In this document: positions 24,504-33,259 of the stretch, piece by piece | Layout: each line of letters opens with the position of its first letter | Position numbering within the stretch: the stretch's first letter is position 1 | Source of the DNA: JAKFWI01 sp031398975 | Lineage (GTDB): Bacteria; Pseudomonadota; Alphaproteobacteria; Caulobacterales; Aquidulcibacteraceae | Reading direction: 5' to 3' | NCBI GenBank assembly: GCA_031398975.1 | Contig: JANNOI010000004.1 | Span: 1-64,000, forward strand | DNA length: 64,000 nt | Notes under the pieces: generated by a model | Databases searched by the model: none | Seen by the model: the letters and a program-made list of their open reading frames with translations, nothing else | What the model was told of the DNA's origin: nothing | Program-made: the position numbers and the translations under genes

Positions 24504-26084
24504 CTACGCTTGCGCGCGCGCGATGAGGGCCGAGAAGGCCGGCAGCACGCATTCCGCGCCCTCGAGGCGGGCGCCGTTGTGCGCGGCGAGGACAAGGCCC
24601 GCCCCAAGCGCCGCCCGGCGGGGGTGCGCGCCGAGATTGAACGCACAAAGCAGCGCGCCGCCCGCCGCGTCGCGGCGCAGGAAGGCGAGCACCTCGGCAG
24701 GGGCCGGAAGCGGAACGTGCGCGCCGGCGCGCAGCGCAGGCTCGGCGCGGCGCAACGCGATCATCGCCCGGGTGAACGCCAGCACCGAATCCGGGTCTTG
24801 CGCCTGGGCTTCCACCGAAAGCGCCCGATGGCGGGGATCGAGCGGCAGCCACGCGTCCTCAGCGCTCGTGAAGCCGCACATCGCGCCCTCAGAGGTCCAG
24901 GGCATCGGCGTGCGCGCCCCGTCCCGGCCGATCCCATGGGGCCAGAAGGCGATCGCCTCGGGATCGCGCAGGCGCGTGAACGGCACCTCGGCGTGGGGTA
25001 GCCCCAATTCATCGCCCTGGTAGAGAAAGATCGTGCCCCGCAGGCACAACAGCACCGACAAGGCGAGCTTCACCCGTACCGGATCCTCCTGCGCCCAGCG
25101 GCTGGCCATGCGCACCACGTCGTGGTTCGACACGCTCCAGGACGGCCAGCCCGTACTGTCTCCCCACCCCGCCATCGCCTCCTCGAACAAAGCGGGGATG
25201 GCGGCCTGCGCCCGCAGCAGGAAGAAGGAATAGGCGCTGTGCAGCCGGTCGGGCCCCTCGGTATAGGCGCGCTGGACGGCAAGCGGCTCCTCGTCCTCGA
25301 TCTCGCCGACCGCAAAGCGATCGCCGTAGCCGTCGAGGAGCGCGCGCAGCCTGGCCAGGAAGGGGAGGGTTCCGGGCTGGGTGCGGTCGTGGAGATGGCG
25401 CTGCATCTGGTGGGGCCGGGCGGGCGCGCCGGCGAGGTTGAGGGCGGGATTGTCGGCCAGCGCGGGGTCATGGACCAGGAAGTTCACGACATCCAGGCGA
25501 AAGCCGTCCACCCCCCGGTCCAGCCAGAAGCGCGCCGCCGCCAATAGCGCCTCCTGCACCGGCGGATGGGCGACGTTCAGATCGGGCTGCTCGGGCAGGA
25601 AATTGTGCAGGTAATATTGGCGCCGGCGCGCATCCCAGGTCCAGGAAGGCCCCCCGAACAGGGCCTGCCAATTGTTCGGCGGCGATCCGTCCGGCTTGGC
25701 GTCCGCCCAGACGTACCAATCGGCCTTCGGATTATCCCGGGAGGCGCGGCTTTCGCGAAACCAGGGATGGGCGTCGGAGGAATGGGACCAGACCTGGTCC
25801 AGGATCACTTTGAGGCCCAAGCCGTGGGCCTTCGCGAGCAGCGCGTCGAAATCCTCCAGCGCGCCGAACAGCGGATCGACGCCGCAATACTCGGATACGT
25901 CATAGCCGTAATCCTTCATCGGCGAGGGGTAGAAGGGCGAGAGCCAAATCCCGTCCACGCCAAGGCGCGCCACATGCTCTAGCCGGGCGGCCGCGCCCTT
26001 CAGGTCGCCGACGCCGTCGCCGTTTCCGTCCGCGAAGCTGCGCGGATAGATCTGGTAGAGAACCGCCCCCCGCCACCACGCCAT
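24504..26084 (-). CDS. GH13 alpha-glucosidase / oligo-alpha-glucosidase
   Basis: 526 residues from ATG 26084 (MAWWRGAVLYQIYPRSF), with GGGGGAGG just upstream; the longer frame adds 77 non-family residues. The four GH13 regions are present: DQVWSHSSD, GFRLDVVNF (nucleophile Asp), AVGEIEDEE (acid Glu) and SNHDVVR (transition-state Asp). No signal peptide is seen, so it should act in the cytoplasm on short alpha-glucosides. The Val after the nucleophile Asp and the overall length fit the alpha-1,4/1,6-glucosidase subgroup. It is divergent from queG. Confidence 0.88.
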   Translation of the reverse strand: MAWWRGAVLYQIYPRSFADGNGDGVGDLKGAAARLEHVARLGVDGIWLSPFYPSPMKDYGYDVSEYCGVDPLFGALEDFDALLAKAHGLGLKVILDQVWSHSSDAHPWFRESRASRDNPKADWYVWADAKPDGSPPNNWQALFGGPSWTWDARRRQYYLHNFLPEQPDLNVAHPPVQEALLAAARFWLDRGVDGFRLDVVNFLVHDPALADNPALNLAGAPARPHQMQRHLHDRTQPGTLPFLARLRALLDGYGDRFAVGEIEDEEPLAVQRAYTEGPDRLHSAYSFFLLRAQAAIPALFEEAMAGWGDSTGWPSWSVSNHDVVRMASRWAQEDPVRVKLALSVLLCLRGTIFLYQGDELGLPHAEVPFTRLRDPEAIAFWPHGIGRDGARTPMPWTSEGAMCGFTSAEDAWLPLDPRHRALSVEAQAQDPDSVLAFTRAMIALRRAEPALRAGAHVPLPAPAEVLAFLRRDAAGGALLCAFNLGAHPRRAALGAGLVLAAHNGARLEGAECVLPAFSALIARAQA

Positions 26085-26157
26085 CCCCGCCTCCCCCTGC
26101 CCGCCGCTCCGAGCGCGCAGCTTGACGCCGAAGGCGGGCGGGCGAAAGGCTCCCGCC

Positions 26158-27279
26158 ATGGCGCAGGACCTGAAAACCCGGCTGCATGCGCGCGCCGCCG
26201 CGCTGGGCTTTGACGCCGTGGGCGTCGCAAGCGCCGGCCGCCCCTGGGAGGCGGGCGCGCGCCTCACCGCCTTTCTAGCCGCCGGCCGGCACGGGGACAT
26301 GGAATGGATGGCCACGCACGCCGACCGCCGCGACCACCCCCAGAAGCTCTGGCCGGAGGCAAAAAGCGCGGTGCTTTTGGGCCTCTCCTACGCCCCGCCG
26401 GGCGAGCCGCTGGACGCGTTGCGCCAACGCGCGCACGCCGCGATCGCCTCCTATGCGGCGCGGCGCGATTACCACGACGTGGTGAAGGGCCGCCTGAAGC
26501 AGCTCGCCGGCTGGATCGCTGCGGAAACGGGCGAGGCGGTGAAGGTGTTCGTGGACACCGCGCCCCTGATGGAAAAACCGCTGGCGCAGGCGGCGGGGCT
26601 CGGCTGGCAGGGCAAGCACACCAATCTCGTGTCGCGCGCGCACGGCTCGTGGCTGCTGCTGGGCGCGATCCTCACCGCCGCCGCGCTTGCGCCCGACGCC
26701 CCCGAGGGCGACCATTGCGGCGCCTGCCGCGCCTGCCTCGACATCTGCCCGACAGACGCCTTTCCCGCGCCCTATCAGCTCGATGCGCGCCGCTGCATCG
26801 CCTATCTCACCATCGAGCATAAAGGCGCGATCGCGCCCGAATTCCGCGAAACCATCGGAAACCGCGTCTTCGGCTGCGACGATTGCCTGGCGGTGTGCCC
26901 GTGGAACAAGTTCGCCAAGGCCTCCGCGGACGCGAAGCTCGCCTATCGGGAGGATTTGCAGGACATGCCGCTCGCCGCGCTCGCCCGCCTGGACGAGGCC
27001 GGTTTCCGGGCGGTCTTCCGCGCCACCCCGATCGCGCGCACGGGGCGGGAGCGGTTCGTGCGCAACGTGGCGATCGCCGCCGGCAATAGCGGGGACCCCG
27101 CTTTGATCCCGACAACGGAGGCGCTGGCGCGCGATCCGGCCCCGCTGGTGCGTGCGATGGGGGTTTGGGCGCTGCGCCGCCTTGACCCCGCCCGCTTCGC
27201 CAGGCTCAAACCCGAGGCGCTCCAACGCGAAACGGACCCGGCCGTGCGCCGGGAATGGGGCGAGGAGGAGACGTTGTGA
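26158..27279 (+). CDS. queG: Epoxyqueuosine reductase QueG
   Basis: 373 residues. Last step of queuosine synthesis: reduction of epoxyqueuosine in tRNA, with cobalamin and two 4Fe-4S clusters. The N-terminal part has the family stretch PLMEKPLAQAAGLGWQGKHT. The clusters are built by CGACRACLDICPTDAF and CDDCLAVCPWNKF plus nearby Cys residues. A HEAT-like helical tail ends the protein. The ATG at 26158 follows AAAGG at 8 bases. Its stop overlaps the GTG of the next gene by 4 bp. Confidence 0.95.
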   Translation: MAQDLKTRLHARAAALGFDAVGVASAGRPWEAGARLTAFLAAGRHGDMEWMATHADRRDHPQKLWPEAKSAVLLGLSYAPPGEPLDALRQRAHAAIASYAARRDYHDVVKGRLKQLAGWIAAETGEAVKVFVDTAPLMEKPLAQAAGLGWQGKHTNLVSRAHGSWLLLGAILTAAALAPDAPEGDHCGACRACLDICPTDAFPAPYQLDARRCIAYLTIEHKGAIAPEFRETIGNRVFGCDDCLAVCPWNKFAKASADAKLAYREDLQDMPLAALARLDEAGFRAVFRATPIARTGRERFVRNVAIAAGNSGDPALIPTTEALARDPAPLVRAMGVWALRRLDPARFARLKPEALQRETDPAVRREWGEEETL

Positions 27280-28379
27280 GCGATATCGGCGGCCCGCCCC
27301 TCGATCCCGATCCCGCGCCTGCGGGCCCGGAAGAGCCGCGCCAGAACGCCGACGCCGCCCGCCGGGCGATCCGCCAGCTTGATCGCGACCTGCGCCGGAT
27401 CGAGCGCAAGAAGCGCAAGCGCATCGCGGCGCCGATCCTGTGGGCGTTTGCGGTGATCTTCTTCGTGGCCCCGGCGCTGTGGGTGGCGGTGTACGGGTTG
27501 GTGGAGGCGCCGGGCACGGTGCTGATGCTCAAGCGCGACATGGAGGGCCAGTCCGTGCGGCGCGATCCGGTCCCGCTCGCGGCCATCTCCCCCCACCTGG
27601 TGCGGGCGGTGATCGCCTCGGAGGACACCCGCTTTTGCCGCCATGACGGCTTCGACTTGGAAGCCATTGACGCGGCGCGCAAAGCCAATGACAGCGCCAG
27701 CGCCAAGGCGCGCGGGCGCGTGCGCGGGGCCTCCACCCTGTCCCAGCAGACGGCCAAGAACCTGTTTCTGTGGCCGGCCCGCTCCTGGCTGCGCAAGGGC
27801 CTCGAAGTCTATTTCACGGGGATGATGGAGTTCGCCTGGCCCAAGACGCGTATCCTCGAGGCCTATCTAAACGCGGCCGAATTCGGCGGCGGGCTGTTCG
27901 GCGCGGAGGCCGCCGCGCAGGGGCTGTTTTTCAAGTCCGCCAAGGATTTGACGGCCGAGGAGGCCGCCCGCCTCGCCGCCATCCTGCCCAGTCCCAACAA
28001 GTGGAACGCGGTCGATCCCGGCCCCGGCGTGCGCGCGCGGGCGGCCACGATCATGGCGCGGATGCGGATCGTGCGCCGCGAAGGCCTTGACCTGTGCGTC
28101 CTGGACGCCGACGCCCCGGCCCCGCCGCCCGCCCGCGGCCGCCGCCCCCCGCCCGACGCCCCGCCCATGCCCGATATGCCCACCATCACGGTCGACGCCG
28201 AGGACCTCGCCGAGGCGCCCCCGCCGCCGCCCCCGGAATTCGGCTATGCCCCCAGCGCCGACCCGTCAGGCCAGGGCGTCGAGTACACGCCGCCGCCCGG
28301 AGAGGCCGCCACGGCGAACGCAACGGGCTCGGGCGTCCCGCCGGAACCGGACCTGAACCCGGCGGACGCGCAACCCTGA
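27276..28379 (+). CDS. mtgA: Monofunctional peptidoglycan glycosyltransferase (GT51) with a Pro-rich tail
   Basis: 367 residues from GTG 27276, which overlaps the queG stop as GTGA. A short cytoplasmic part, one membrane helix (about 55-80), and a GT51 domain with SEDTRFCRHDGFD (catalytic Glu), RGASTLSQQTAKNLFLWP and ILEAYLNAAEFGGGLFGAEA. It polymerises lipid II into glycan strands. There is no transpeptidase domain. The last 85 or so residues are rich in Pro, Ala, Glu and Asp and are absent from typical MtgA. The domain is certain; the name mtgA follows from the lack of a PBP domain. Confidence 0.87.
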   Translation: MSDIGGPPLDPDPAPAGPEEPRQNADAARRAIRQLDRDLRRIERKKRKRIAAPILWAFAVIFFVAPALWVAVYGLVEAPGTVLMLKRDMEGQSVRRDPVPLAAISPHLVRAVIASEDTRFCRHDGFDLEAIDAARKANDSASAKARGRVRGASTLSQQTAKNLFLWPARSWLRKGLEVYFTGMMEFAWPKTRILEAYLNAAEFGGGLFGAEAAAQGLFFKSAKDLTAEEAARLAAILPSPNKWNAVDPGPGVRARAATIMARMRIVRREGLDLCVLDADAPAPPPARGRRPPPDAPPMPDMPTITVDAEDLAEAPPPPPPEFGYAPSADPSGQGVEYTPPPGEAATANATGSGVPPEPDLNPADAQP

Positions 28380-28389
28380 TCAAAGATAG

Positions 28390-28920
28390 TCAGGCGCCGA
28401 ACTTGCCCTGCGCGAAGGCGGAGCGGAGGCGGGCGAGCTGCGCGCCTACCGCATTCTCGGCTGCGGCGTCCGCCCCCGCATAGATGGTTTCGTCCAGCCG
28501 GCGGACGCGCTCATAGAGCTGCGCGCAACGGGCGGCCAGCTCCAACAGCGCCTCGGGCAGGTGTTCGGAGCCGGAGAAGGGTTCGGCGTTCGCGAAATCG
28601 CGCCCGTTGAAGCGGTATTTCTCGTCCTGGGCTTCGAGGAACGTCATGTCGCCCTCCCGCAGCGCACGCTGCACCAGCAGCCAGGAGGCCACCTGCATCA
28701 GCCGCGTCGTCAGGCGCATGCTCTCCCCGGCATAGGCGAGCGCCGCGTGCCGCGCCAAACGCTTGGACGCCGCCCGGCCCGGCCCGTCGAGATAGGCCGC
28801 GGTCTCCTCCACCAGGGCCATGCCGGCGCGGAACGTCCGCTCGAACATCTCCGAACGTGCGAATTCGAGGACGCGCCGGCTGGCGACGGGCTGTGCGGTC
28901 ATCGCGGTCAGGTCTTCCAT
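28390..28920 (-). CDS. rcdA: RcdA-like DUF1465 protein
   Basis: 176 residues, the length of Caulobacter RcdA. The conserved stretch YLDGPGRAASKRLARHAALA, then YAGESMRLTTRLMQVASWLL, is diagnostic of DUF1465. In Caulobacter RcdA is an adaptor that helps deliver CtrA and other substrates to ClpXP at the G1-S transition. The start at ATG 28920 fits the family; a longer frame upstream overlaps the DUF1192 gene and is not conserved. It follows the DUF1192 gene by 46 bp. Confidence 0.85.
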   Translation of the reverse strand: MEDLTAMTAQPVASRRVLEFARSEMFERTFRAGMALVEETAAYLDGPGRAASKRLARHAALAYAGESMRLTTRLMQVASWLLVQRALREGDMTFLEAQDEKYRFNGRDFANAEPFSGSEHLPEALLELAARCAQLYERVRRLDETIYAGADAAAENAVGAQLARLRSAFAQGKFGA

Positions 28921-28966
28921 GGCGCCACCGGGAAGCAAGAGCCTTGCCAGGCGAGAGCCGCCAGCA

Positions 28967-29167
28967 TCATTCGACTTCGCGTCCGACTTGGCGTCCAAAC
29001 ACCGTATCAGCGGCGGCCATATGGCTTTTTTTCGCAGCGATAGCGGCTTCGCAACGCGCGATCTCGGCCCGCAGCGCAAGGATGGCGGCCTCGAGATCGG
29101 CGATGGAGAGGGTGTCGAACGCGGGCTGGCGCTTCGGCGCGGGCGCGAACGGATCGTCCTCGGACAT
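28967..29167 (-). CDS. Small DUF1192 coiled-coil protein
   Basis: 66 residues. It has DDPFAPAPKRQP near the N-terminus and a helix SIADLEAAILALRAEIARCE then AAIAAKKSHMAAADTVF, the DUF1192 pattern. The function is unknown. It sits between rcdA and a divergent quinone oxidoreductase, a neighbourhood I recall as common in alphaproteobacteria. Confidence 0.8.
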   Translation of the reverse strand: MSEDDPFAPAPKRQPAFDTLSIADLEAAILALRAEIARCEAAIAAKKSHMAAADTVFGRQVGREVE

Positions 29168-29227
29168 GGCGCTCCTTCTCCTGCGCGTCTATGCCTAGCA
29201 AATTCTTCACCCGATGCGGAGGGGTTC

Positions 29228-30214
29228 ATGGGCGCGCCCGAGACGATGCAGGCGATCGCGCACGCGCCGGGCCAGGCGCTGCGGCTAGTCGCCGCGCCAA
29301 CCCCGAAACCCGGCCCGGGCGAGATCCTGATCCAGGTGGCCGCGGCGGGGGTGAACCGGCCGGACCTTGTGCAGCGCGCGGGCCATTATCCGCCCCCGCC
29401 GGGCGCGCCTGACATTATGGGCCTTGAAGTCGCGGGCGTGGTGGCGGCGGCGGGCCCGGGCGTGCAGCGCTGGCGGGAGGGTGAGCGGGTGTGCGCGCTG
29501 CTCCCGGGCGGGGGCTACGGCGAATATGCGGTCGCGCCCGAGGGCTCGGCCCTGCCGATCCCCGAGGGGCTCACGCTGGAGGAGGCGGCCTGCCTGCCGG
29601 AAACGGTCTTCACCGTCTGGGCGAACGTGTTCGAGGCAGGCAAGCTCGCGCCGGGCGAGGCGCTGCTGGTGCATGGCGGGGCGAGCGGCATCGGCACGAC
29701 CGCGATCCAGATGGCCAAGGCCCATGGGGCGCGCGTCTTCGCCACCGCCGGCGATCCGGGCAAGGCGGCGCTCTGCGAGCGGCTCGGGGCGGACCGCGCG
29801 ATCCATTACCGGACGGAGGATTTCGAAGCCGTGGTGCGCGCCGCCGGGGGCGCGGACGTCGTGCTCGACATGGTGGGCGGGCCTTATGTGGAGAAAAACC
29901 TGTCGCTCCTCAAGCCGGGCGGGCGCTGCGTGCAGATCGCCTTCCTGCAGGGCGCGCGGGTGGAGCTCGATCTGATGAAGCTGATGCGCAACCGGCTCAC
30001 GCTCACCGGCTCGACGCTGCGCCCCCGCCCGCCGACGGAGAAGGCGCGCCTTGCGGCGGCGGTGGAGGCGCAGGTATGGCCCTGGATCGCGGCGGGCCTG
30101 CTGCGTCCGGTGATCGACGCCGCCTTCCCCCTGGCCGAGGCCGAAGCCGCCCAGGCCCGCATGGCGGAAGGCGCCAATGCAGGCAAGATCGTGTTGCGGG
30201 TGAACCCGCTTTAG
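29228..30214 (+). CDS. NADPH:quinone oxidoreductase (MDR family, PIG3-like)
   Basis: 328 residues from ATG 29228, preceded by GGAGGGG at 5 bases. The GroES-like domain has AAAGVNRPDLVQRAGHYPPP, the quinone oxidoreductase form of the zinc-free medium-chain reductases. The Rossmann part has VHGGASGIGTTAIQMAK. No structural or catalytic zinc ligands are seen. It should reduce quinones with NADPH. Divergent from the DUF1192 gene. Confidence 0.9.
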   Translation: MGAPETMQAIAHAPGQALRLVAAPTPKPGPGEILIQVAAAGVNRPDLVQRAGHYPPPPGAPDIMGLEVAGVVAAAGPGVQRWREGERVCALLPGGGYGEYAVAPEGSALPIPEGLTLEEAACLPETVFTVWANVFEAGKLAPGEALLVHGGASGIGTTAIQMAKAHGARVFATAGDPGKAALCERLGADRAIHYRTEDFEAVVRAAGGADVVLDMVGGPYVEKNLSLLKPGGRCVQIAFLQGARVELDLMKLMRNRLTLTGSTLRPRPPTEKARLAAAVEAQVWPWIAAGLLRPVIDAAFPLAEAEAAQARMAEGANAGKIVLRVNPL

Positions 30215-30215
30215 C

Positions 30216-32480
30216 TCAATCGCCCTGGAATTTGCCCGTCTTGGAGAAGCCCTTGGGCGCGGCCTTGCCGCTTTGGGCGCGCTTGCCCAGCCAGTCGCGC
30301 CAGTCCGGCACCTGGCGCACCCTGCCGGCCGTGTCGATCCAGCAGAGGCCCTGCGCTTCTGAGAAGACAACCGCATCCAGCAGCCCGCCCTGGTGGCTGA
30401 GGAGCCCCGCTTTGTAGGTCTGCAGCCTGACGCCCTTGCCGCGCGCCATCTCCGGCAGTTCCGCCAGCGGGAAGACGAGCAATTTTCGGTCCCGCCCGAT
30501 CACGCCCACATGATCGCCGACCGCCGGCGCGCACACGCAGGCGCGCTCCTTGGAATCCACGCTCAGCACCTGCTTGCCCGAGCGCTTGGCCGCGATCAAA
30601 TCGTCCTCCGCGACGATAAAGCCATAGCCCTTGGCCCCCGCCACCAGCCTTTTCGCTCCCTCCTCGTACGGGAACATGGCGATCGGCTGATCCTCCTCGC
30701 CGAGATCGATCATCAGCCGGATCGGCTCGCCCGCGCCGCGCCCGCCGGGCAGCTTGTCGGCGCCGAGCGTAAAGACGCGCCCGTCCGAGGCCATGATCAG
30801 GATCTTGTCGGTCGTCTGGCACTGGACGGCGAAGGCGGCGGCGTCCCCGTCCTTGAATTTGAGGCCCTCAAGATCGTCCACATGGCCTTTCAGGGCCCGG
30901 ATCCAGCCGCGCTCGGAGAGCACCACCGTCACCGGCTCGCGCACGATGAAGGCGTCGGCGCCGATCTCGGCCGCGGGCGGGGCCTGCGCGATCACGCTGC
31001 GGCGCGCGGCGCCGGCGCCGGCGGTGAAAATCTCGCGCGTCTTCTTCAAGTCTTCCGCCACCGCGCGCCATTGCTTCTTCGCATCCCCCGCGAGCGCCTG
31101 GAGGCGGGCCTGCTCCTCGCGGAGGGAGGCGTCTTCGCCGCGGATCTGCATCTCCTCGAGCTTGCGCAGCGCGCGCAGGCGCGTGTTGAGGATCGCCTCC
31201 GCCTGGGCCTCGTTCAGAGCGAAGCGCGCCATCAGGACGGGCTTGGGCTCGTCCTCCGCGCGGATGATGGCGATCACCTCGTCGAGGTTCAGATACGCGA
31301 CGAGCAGGCCCGCGAGGATCTCCAGCCGCGCCGCGATCTTGGCCAGCCGAAACAGCGCGCGCCGCACCAGCACCTCGCGGCGGTGCTCGAGGAAGGCCTG
31401 CAGCGCCTCCTTCAGCCCCATCACCCGCGGAATCTGGCGCGCATCGAGCACGTTCATGTTCAGCGGAAAGCGCTTTTCGAGCTCCGACAGCTTGAACAGG
31501 CTCTCCATCAACACGCTTGGCTCGACGGTGCGCGCCTTCGGCTCCAGCACGAGGCGGATCTGATCGGTGCTTTCGTCGCGGACATCGCCCAGCAGCGGGG
31601 CCTTTTTCGTCTCGATCAGCTCGGCCAGCGCTTCGATGAGCTTGGCCTTTTCCACCTGATAGGGGATTTCCGTCACCAGGACGCGCCAGCCGCCCCGCCC
31701 CAGATCCTCCACGCTCCATTTGGCGCGCACGCGGAAACCGCCGCGGCCGGTGGCGTAGGCTTCGCGGATCGCCTCGGCCGGCTCCACGAGCACGCCCCCG
31801 GTGGGGAAGTCCGGCCCCGGAACCACCCCCAGCAGCGCCTCGAGCCCCGCGTCCGGGCGCGCGAGCAGAAGGAGGCAGGCCTCGATCAGCTCGGCGGCGT
31901 TGTGGGGCGGGATGGAGGTCGCCATGCCCACCGCAATGCCCGAGGCGCCGTTGGCCAGAAGGTTCGGGAACGCCGCCGGCAGAACGACGGGCTCGCGGTC
32001 GGCGCCGTCATAGGTGGGGCGGAAATCGACGGCGTCTTCGTCTATTCCCTCGAGCAGCGCCTCCGCCGCGCGGGTCAGGCGGCTCTCGGTGTAGCGCATG
32101 GCGGCGGGGTTATCGCCGTCGATATTGCCGAAATTGCCCTGCCCGTCGATCAGGCGGTAGCGGATCGCGAAATCCTGCGCCAGGCGCACCATGGCGTCAT
32201 AGATGCTCTGGTCGCCGTGGGGATGGAAATTGCCCATCACCTCGCCCACCACCTTGGCGGATTTTTTCTGCGCGTCCCCCGCGCCGAGGCCCATGCGGGA
32301 CATGGCGTAGAGGATGCGCCGGTGCACGGGCTTCAGCCCGTCGCGCACATCCGGCAGGGCGCGGGCGGTGATGGTGGAAAGGGCGTAGGCCAAGTAGCGC
32401 TTGGAGAGCGCCTCGCCCAGCGGCTCCTCGATGATGCGCCCGCCTTCTGGCGCGGGGAGGGTGGTGTCGTCTTTCGCCAT
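30216..32480 (-). CDS. parC: DNA topoisomerase IV subunit A
   Basis: 754 residues. The breakage-reunion domain has DGLKPVHRRILYAMSRMGL, VVGEVMGNFHPHGD and the active-site Tyr in AAMRYTESRLT. The C-terminal part is a partial beta-pinwheel, with the short form expected for ParC rather than GyrA. It unlinks daughter chromosomes together with ParE, which is not in the window. At the position of E. coli ParC Ser80 there is Gln (Q91, HPHGDQSIYD), and Asp95 stands for Glu84. It follows recO by 13 bp at the end of the housekeeping run. Confidence 0.95.
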   Translation of the reverse strand: MAKDDTTLPAPEGGRIIEEPLGEALSKRYLAYALSTITARALPDVRDGLKPVHRRILYAMSRMGLGAGDAQKKSAKVVGEVMGNFHPHGDQSIYDAMVRLAQDFAIRYRLIDGQGNFGNIDGDNPAAMRYTESRLTRAAEALLEGIDEDAVDFRPTYDGADREPVVLPAAFPNLLANGASGIAVGMATSIPPHNAAELIEACLLLLARPDAGLEALLGVVPGPDFPTGGVLVEPAEAIREAYATGRGGFRVRAKWSVEDLGRGGWRVLVTEIPYQVEKAKLIEALAELIETKKAPLLGDVRDESTDQIRLVLEPKARTVEPSVLMESLFKLSELEKRFPLNMNVLDARQIPRVMGLKEALQAFLEHRREVLVRRALFRLAKIAARLEILAGLLVAYLNLDEVIAIIRAEDEPKPVLMARFALNEAQAEAILNTRLRALRKLEEMQIRGEDASLREEQARLQALAGDAKKQWRAVAEDLKKTREIFTAGAGAARRSVIAQAPPAAEIGADAFIVREPVTVVLSERGWIRALKGHVDDLEGLKFKDGDAAAFAVQCQTTDKILIMASDGRVFTLGADKLPGGRGAGEPIRLMIDLGEEDQPIAMFPYEEGAKRLVAGAKGYGFIVAEDDLIAAKRSGKQVLSVDSKERACVCAPAVGDHVGVIGRDRKLLVFPLAELPEMARGKGVRLQTYKAGLLSHQGGLLDAVVFSEAQGLCWIDTAGRVRQVPDWRDWLGKRAQSGKAAPKGFSKTGKFQGD

Positions 32481-32493
32481 GCCCCGCTTCTAC

Positions 32494-33228
32494 TCAGAGT
32501 CGCCCGCGATGGCCCAAGGCTTCGATGAGGCGCCGGCGCGCCTCCGGCATGCCCTGGCCGGCGCGGTCGAACAGGCGCAGCTCGAGGAAATGCCCGGCCA
32601 GGGCGAAGGCGTCCGCCACGTCCCCCGAAGCGATCGGGGCGGCTGAATCGGTGAGGAAGGGCGGCAGGCGCAGCAGCTTCTCGGCGAAGGGCGCGCCCGC
32701 CTCGCGGCTCGCCGCGCGCCCCGTGCGCGGGCTTACGAAGGCGAGATCGTGGCGCGCCCCGGTGAGCGCGCAGGCGCTGACATCGAGGCCGTAGCCCAGC
32801 TCCGCCAGCAGACCGAGCTCAAACCGGGTATAGAGCGCGGGCCACACCTCGGGCGCGGCGAGCGCCTCCATCAGCAGCGCCAGCGCGTCATAGAGGCCGG
32901 GATAGGCTTGCCGCTCCGGCGCGCCCGCCCGCACCAGCGCCACCGCCGCGGACAAGCCCGCCGGCGCGGCGGGATCCTCGAGCGCGCGCGCGGCGTAAGC
33001 GGCGGCGAGTTCGATCGGGGAGAAAAAACCCAATTGGTCCCCCGTGCGCGCCTTCCACGTCACGCGCACCAGATTGCCGGCCTGCAGCACGGGCCGGCTC
33101 CGCCGGCTGATCCCCCCATGCACCATCGCCGCGACCCGCCCGTGCGTGCGGGTGAACAGCTCCGCGATCGCCCCGCTTTCCCCGAACGCGCGCGCCCCCA
33201 GCACCAGGCCCTCGTCGCTCCATTCCAT
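32494..33228 (-). CDS. recO: DNA repair protein RecO
   Basis: 244 residues. The N-terminal OB-fold begins MEWSDEGLVLGARAFGESGA, followed by LFTRTHGRVAAMVHGG, the family signature. RecO helps RecR load RecA at gaps. The Zn-binding Cys cluster of some RecO proteins is missing, as is usual in alphaproteobacteria. Located between era (31 bp) and parC (13 bp) in the same direction. Confidence 0.93.
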   Translation of the reverse strand: MEWSDEGLVLGARAFGESGAIAELFTRTHGRVAAMVHGGISRRSRPVLQAGNLVRVTWKARTGDQLGFFSPIELAAAYAARALEDPAAPAGLSAAVALVRAGAPERQAYPGLYDALALLMEALAAPEVWPALYTRFELGLLAELGYGLDVSACALTGARHDLAFVSPRTGRAASREAGAPFAEKLLRLPPFLTDSAAPIASGDVADAFALAGHFLELRLFDRAGQGMPEARRRLIEALGHRGRL

Positions 33229-33259
33229 GGCTCAGCGCCGGCGGGCGGGCGTGTGCGGC

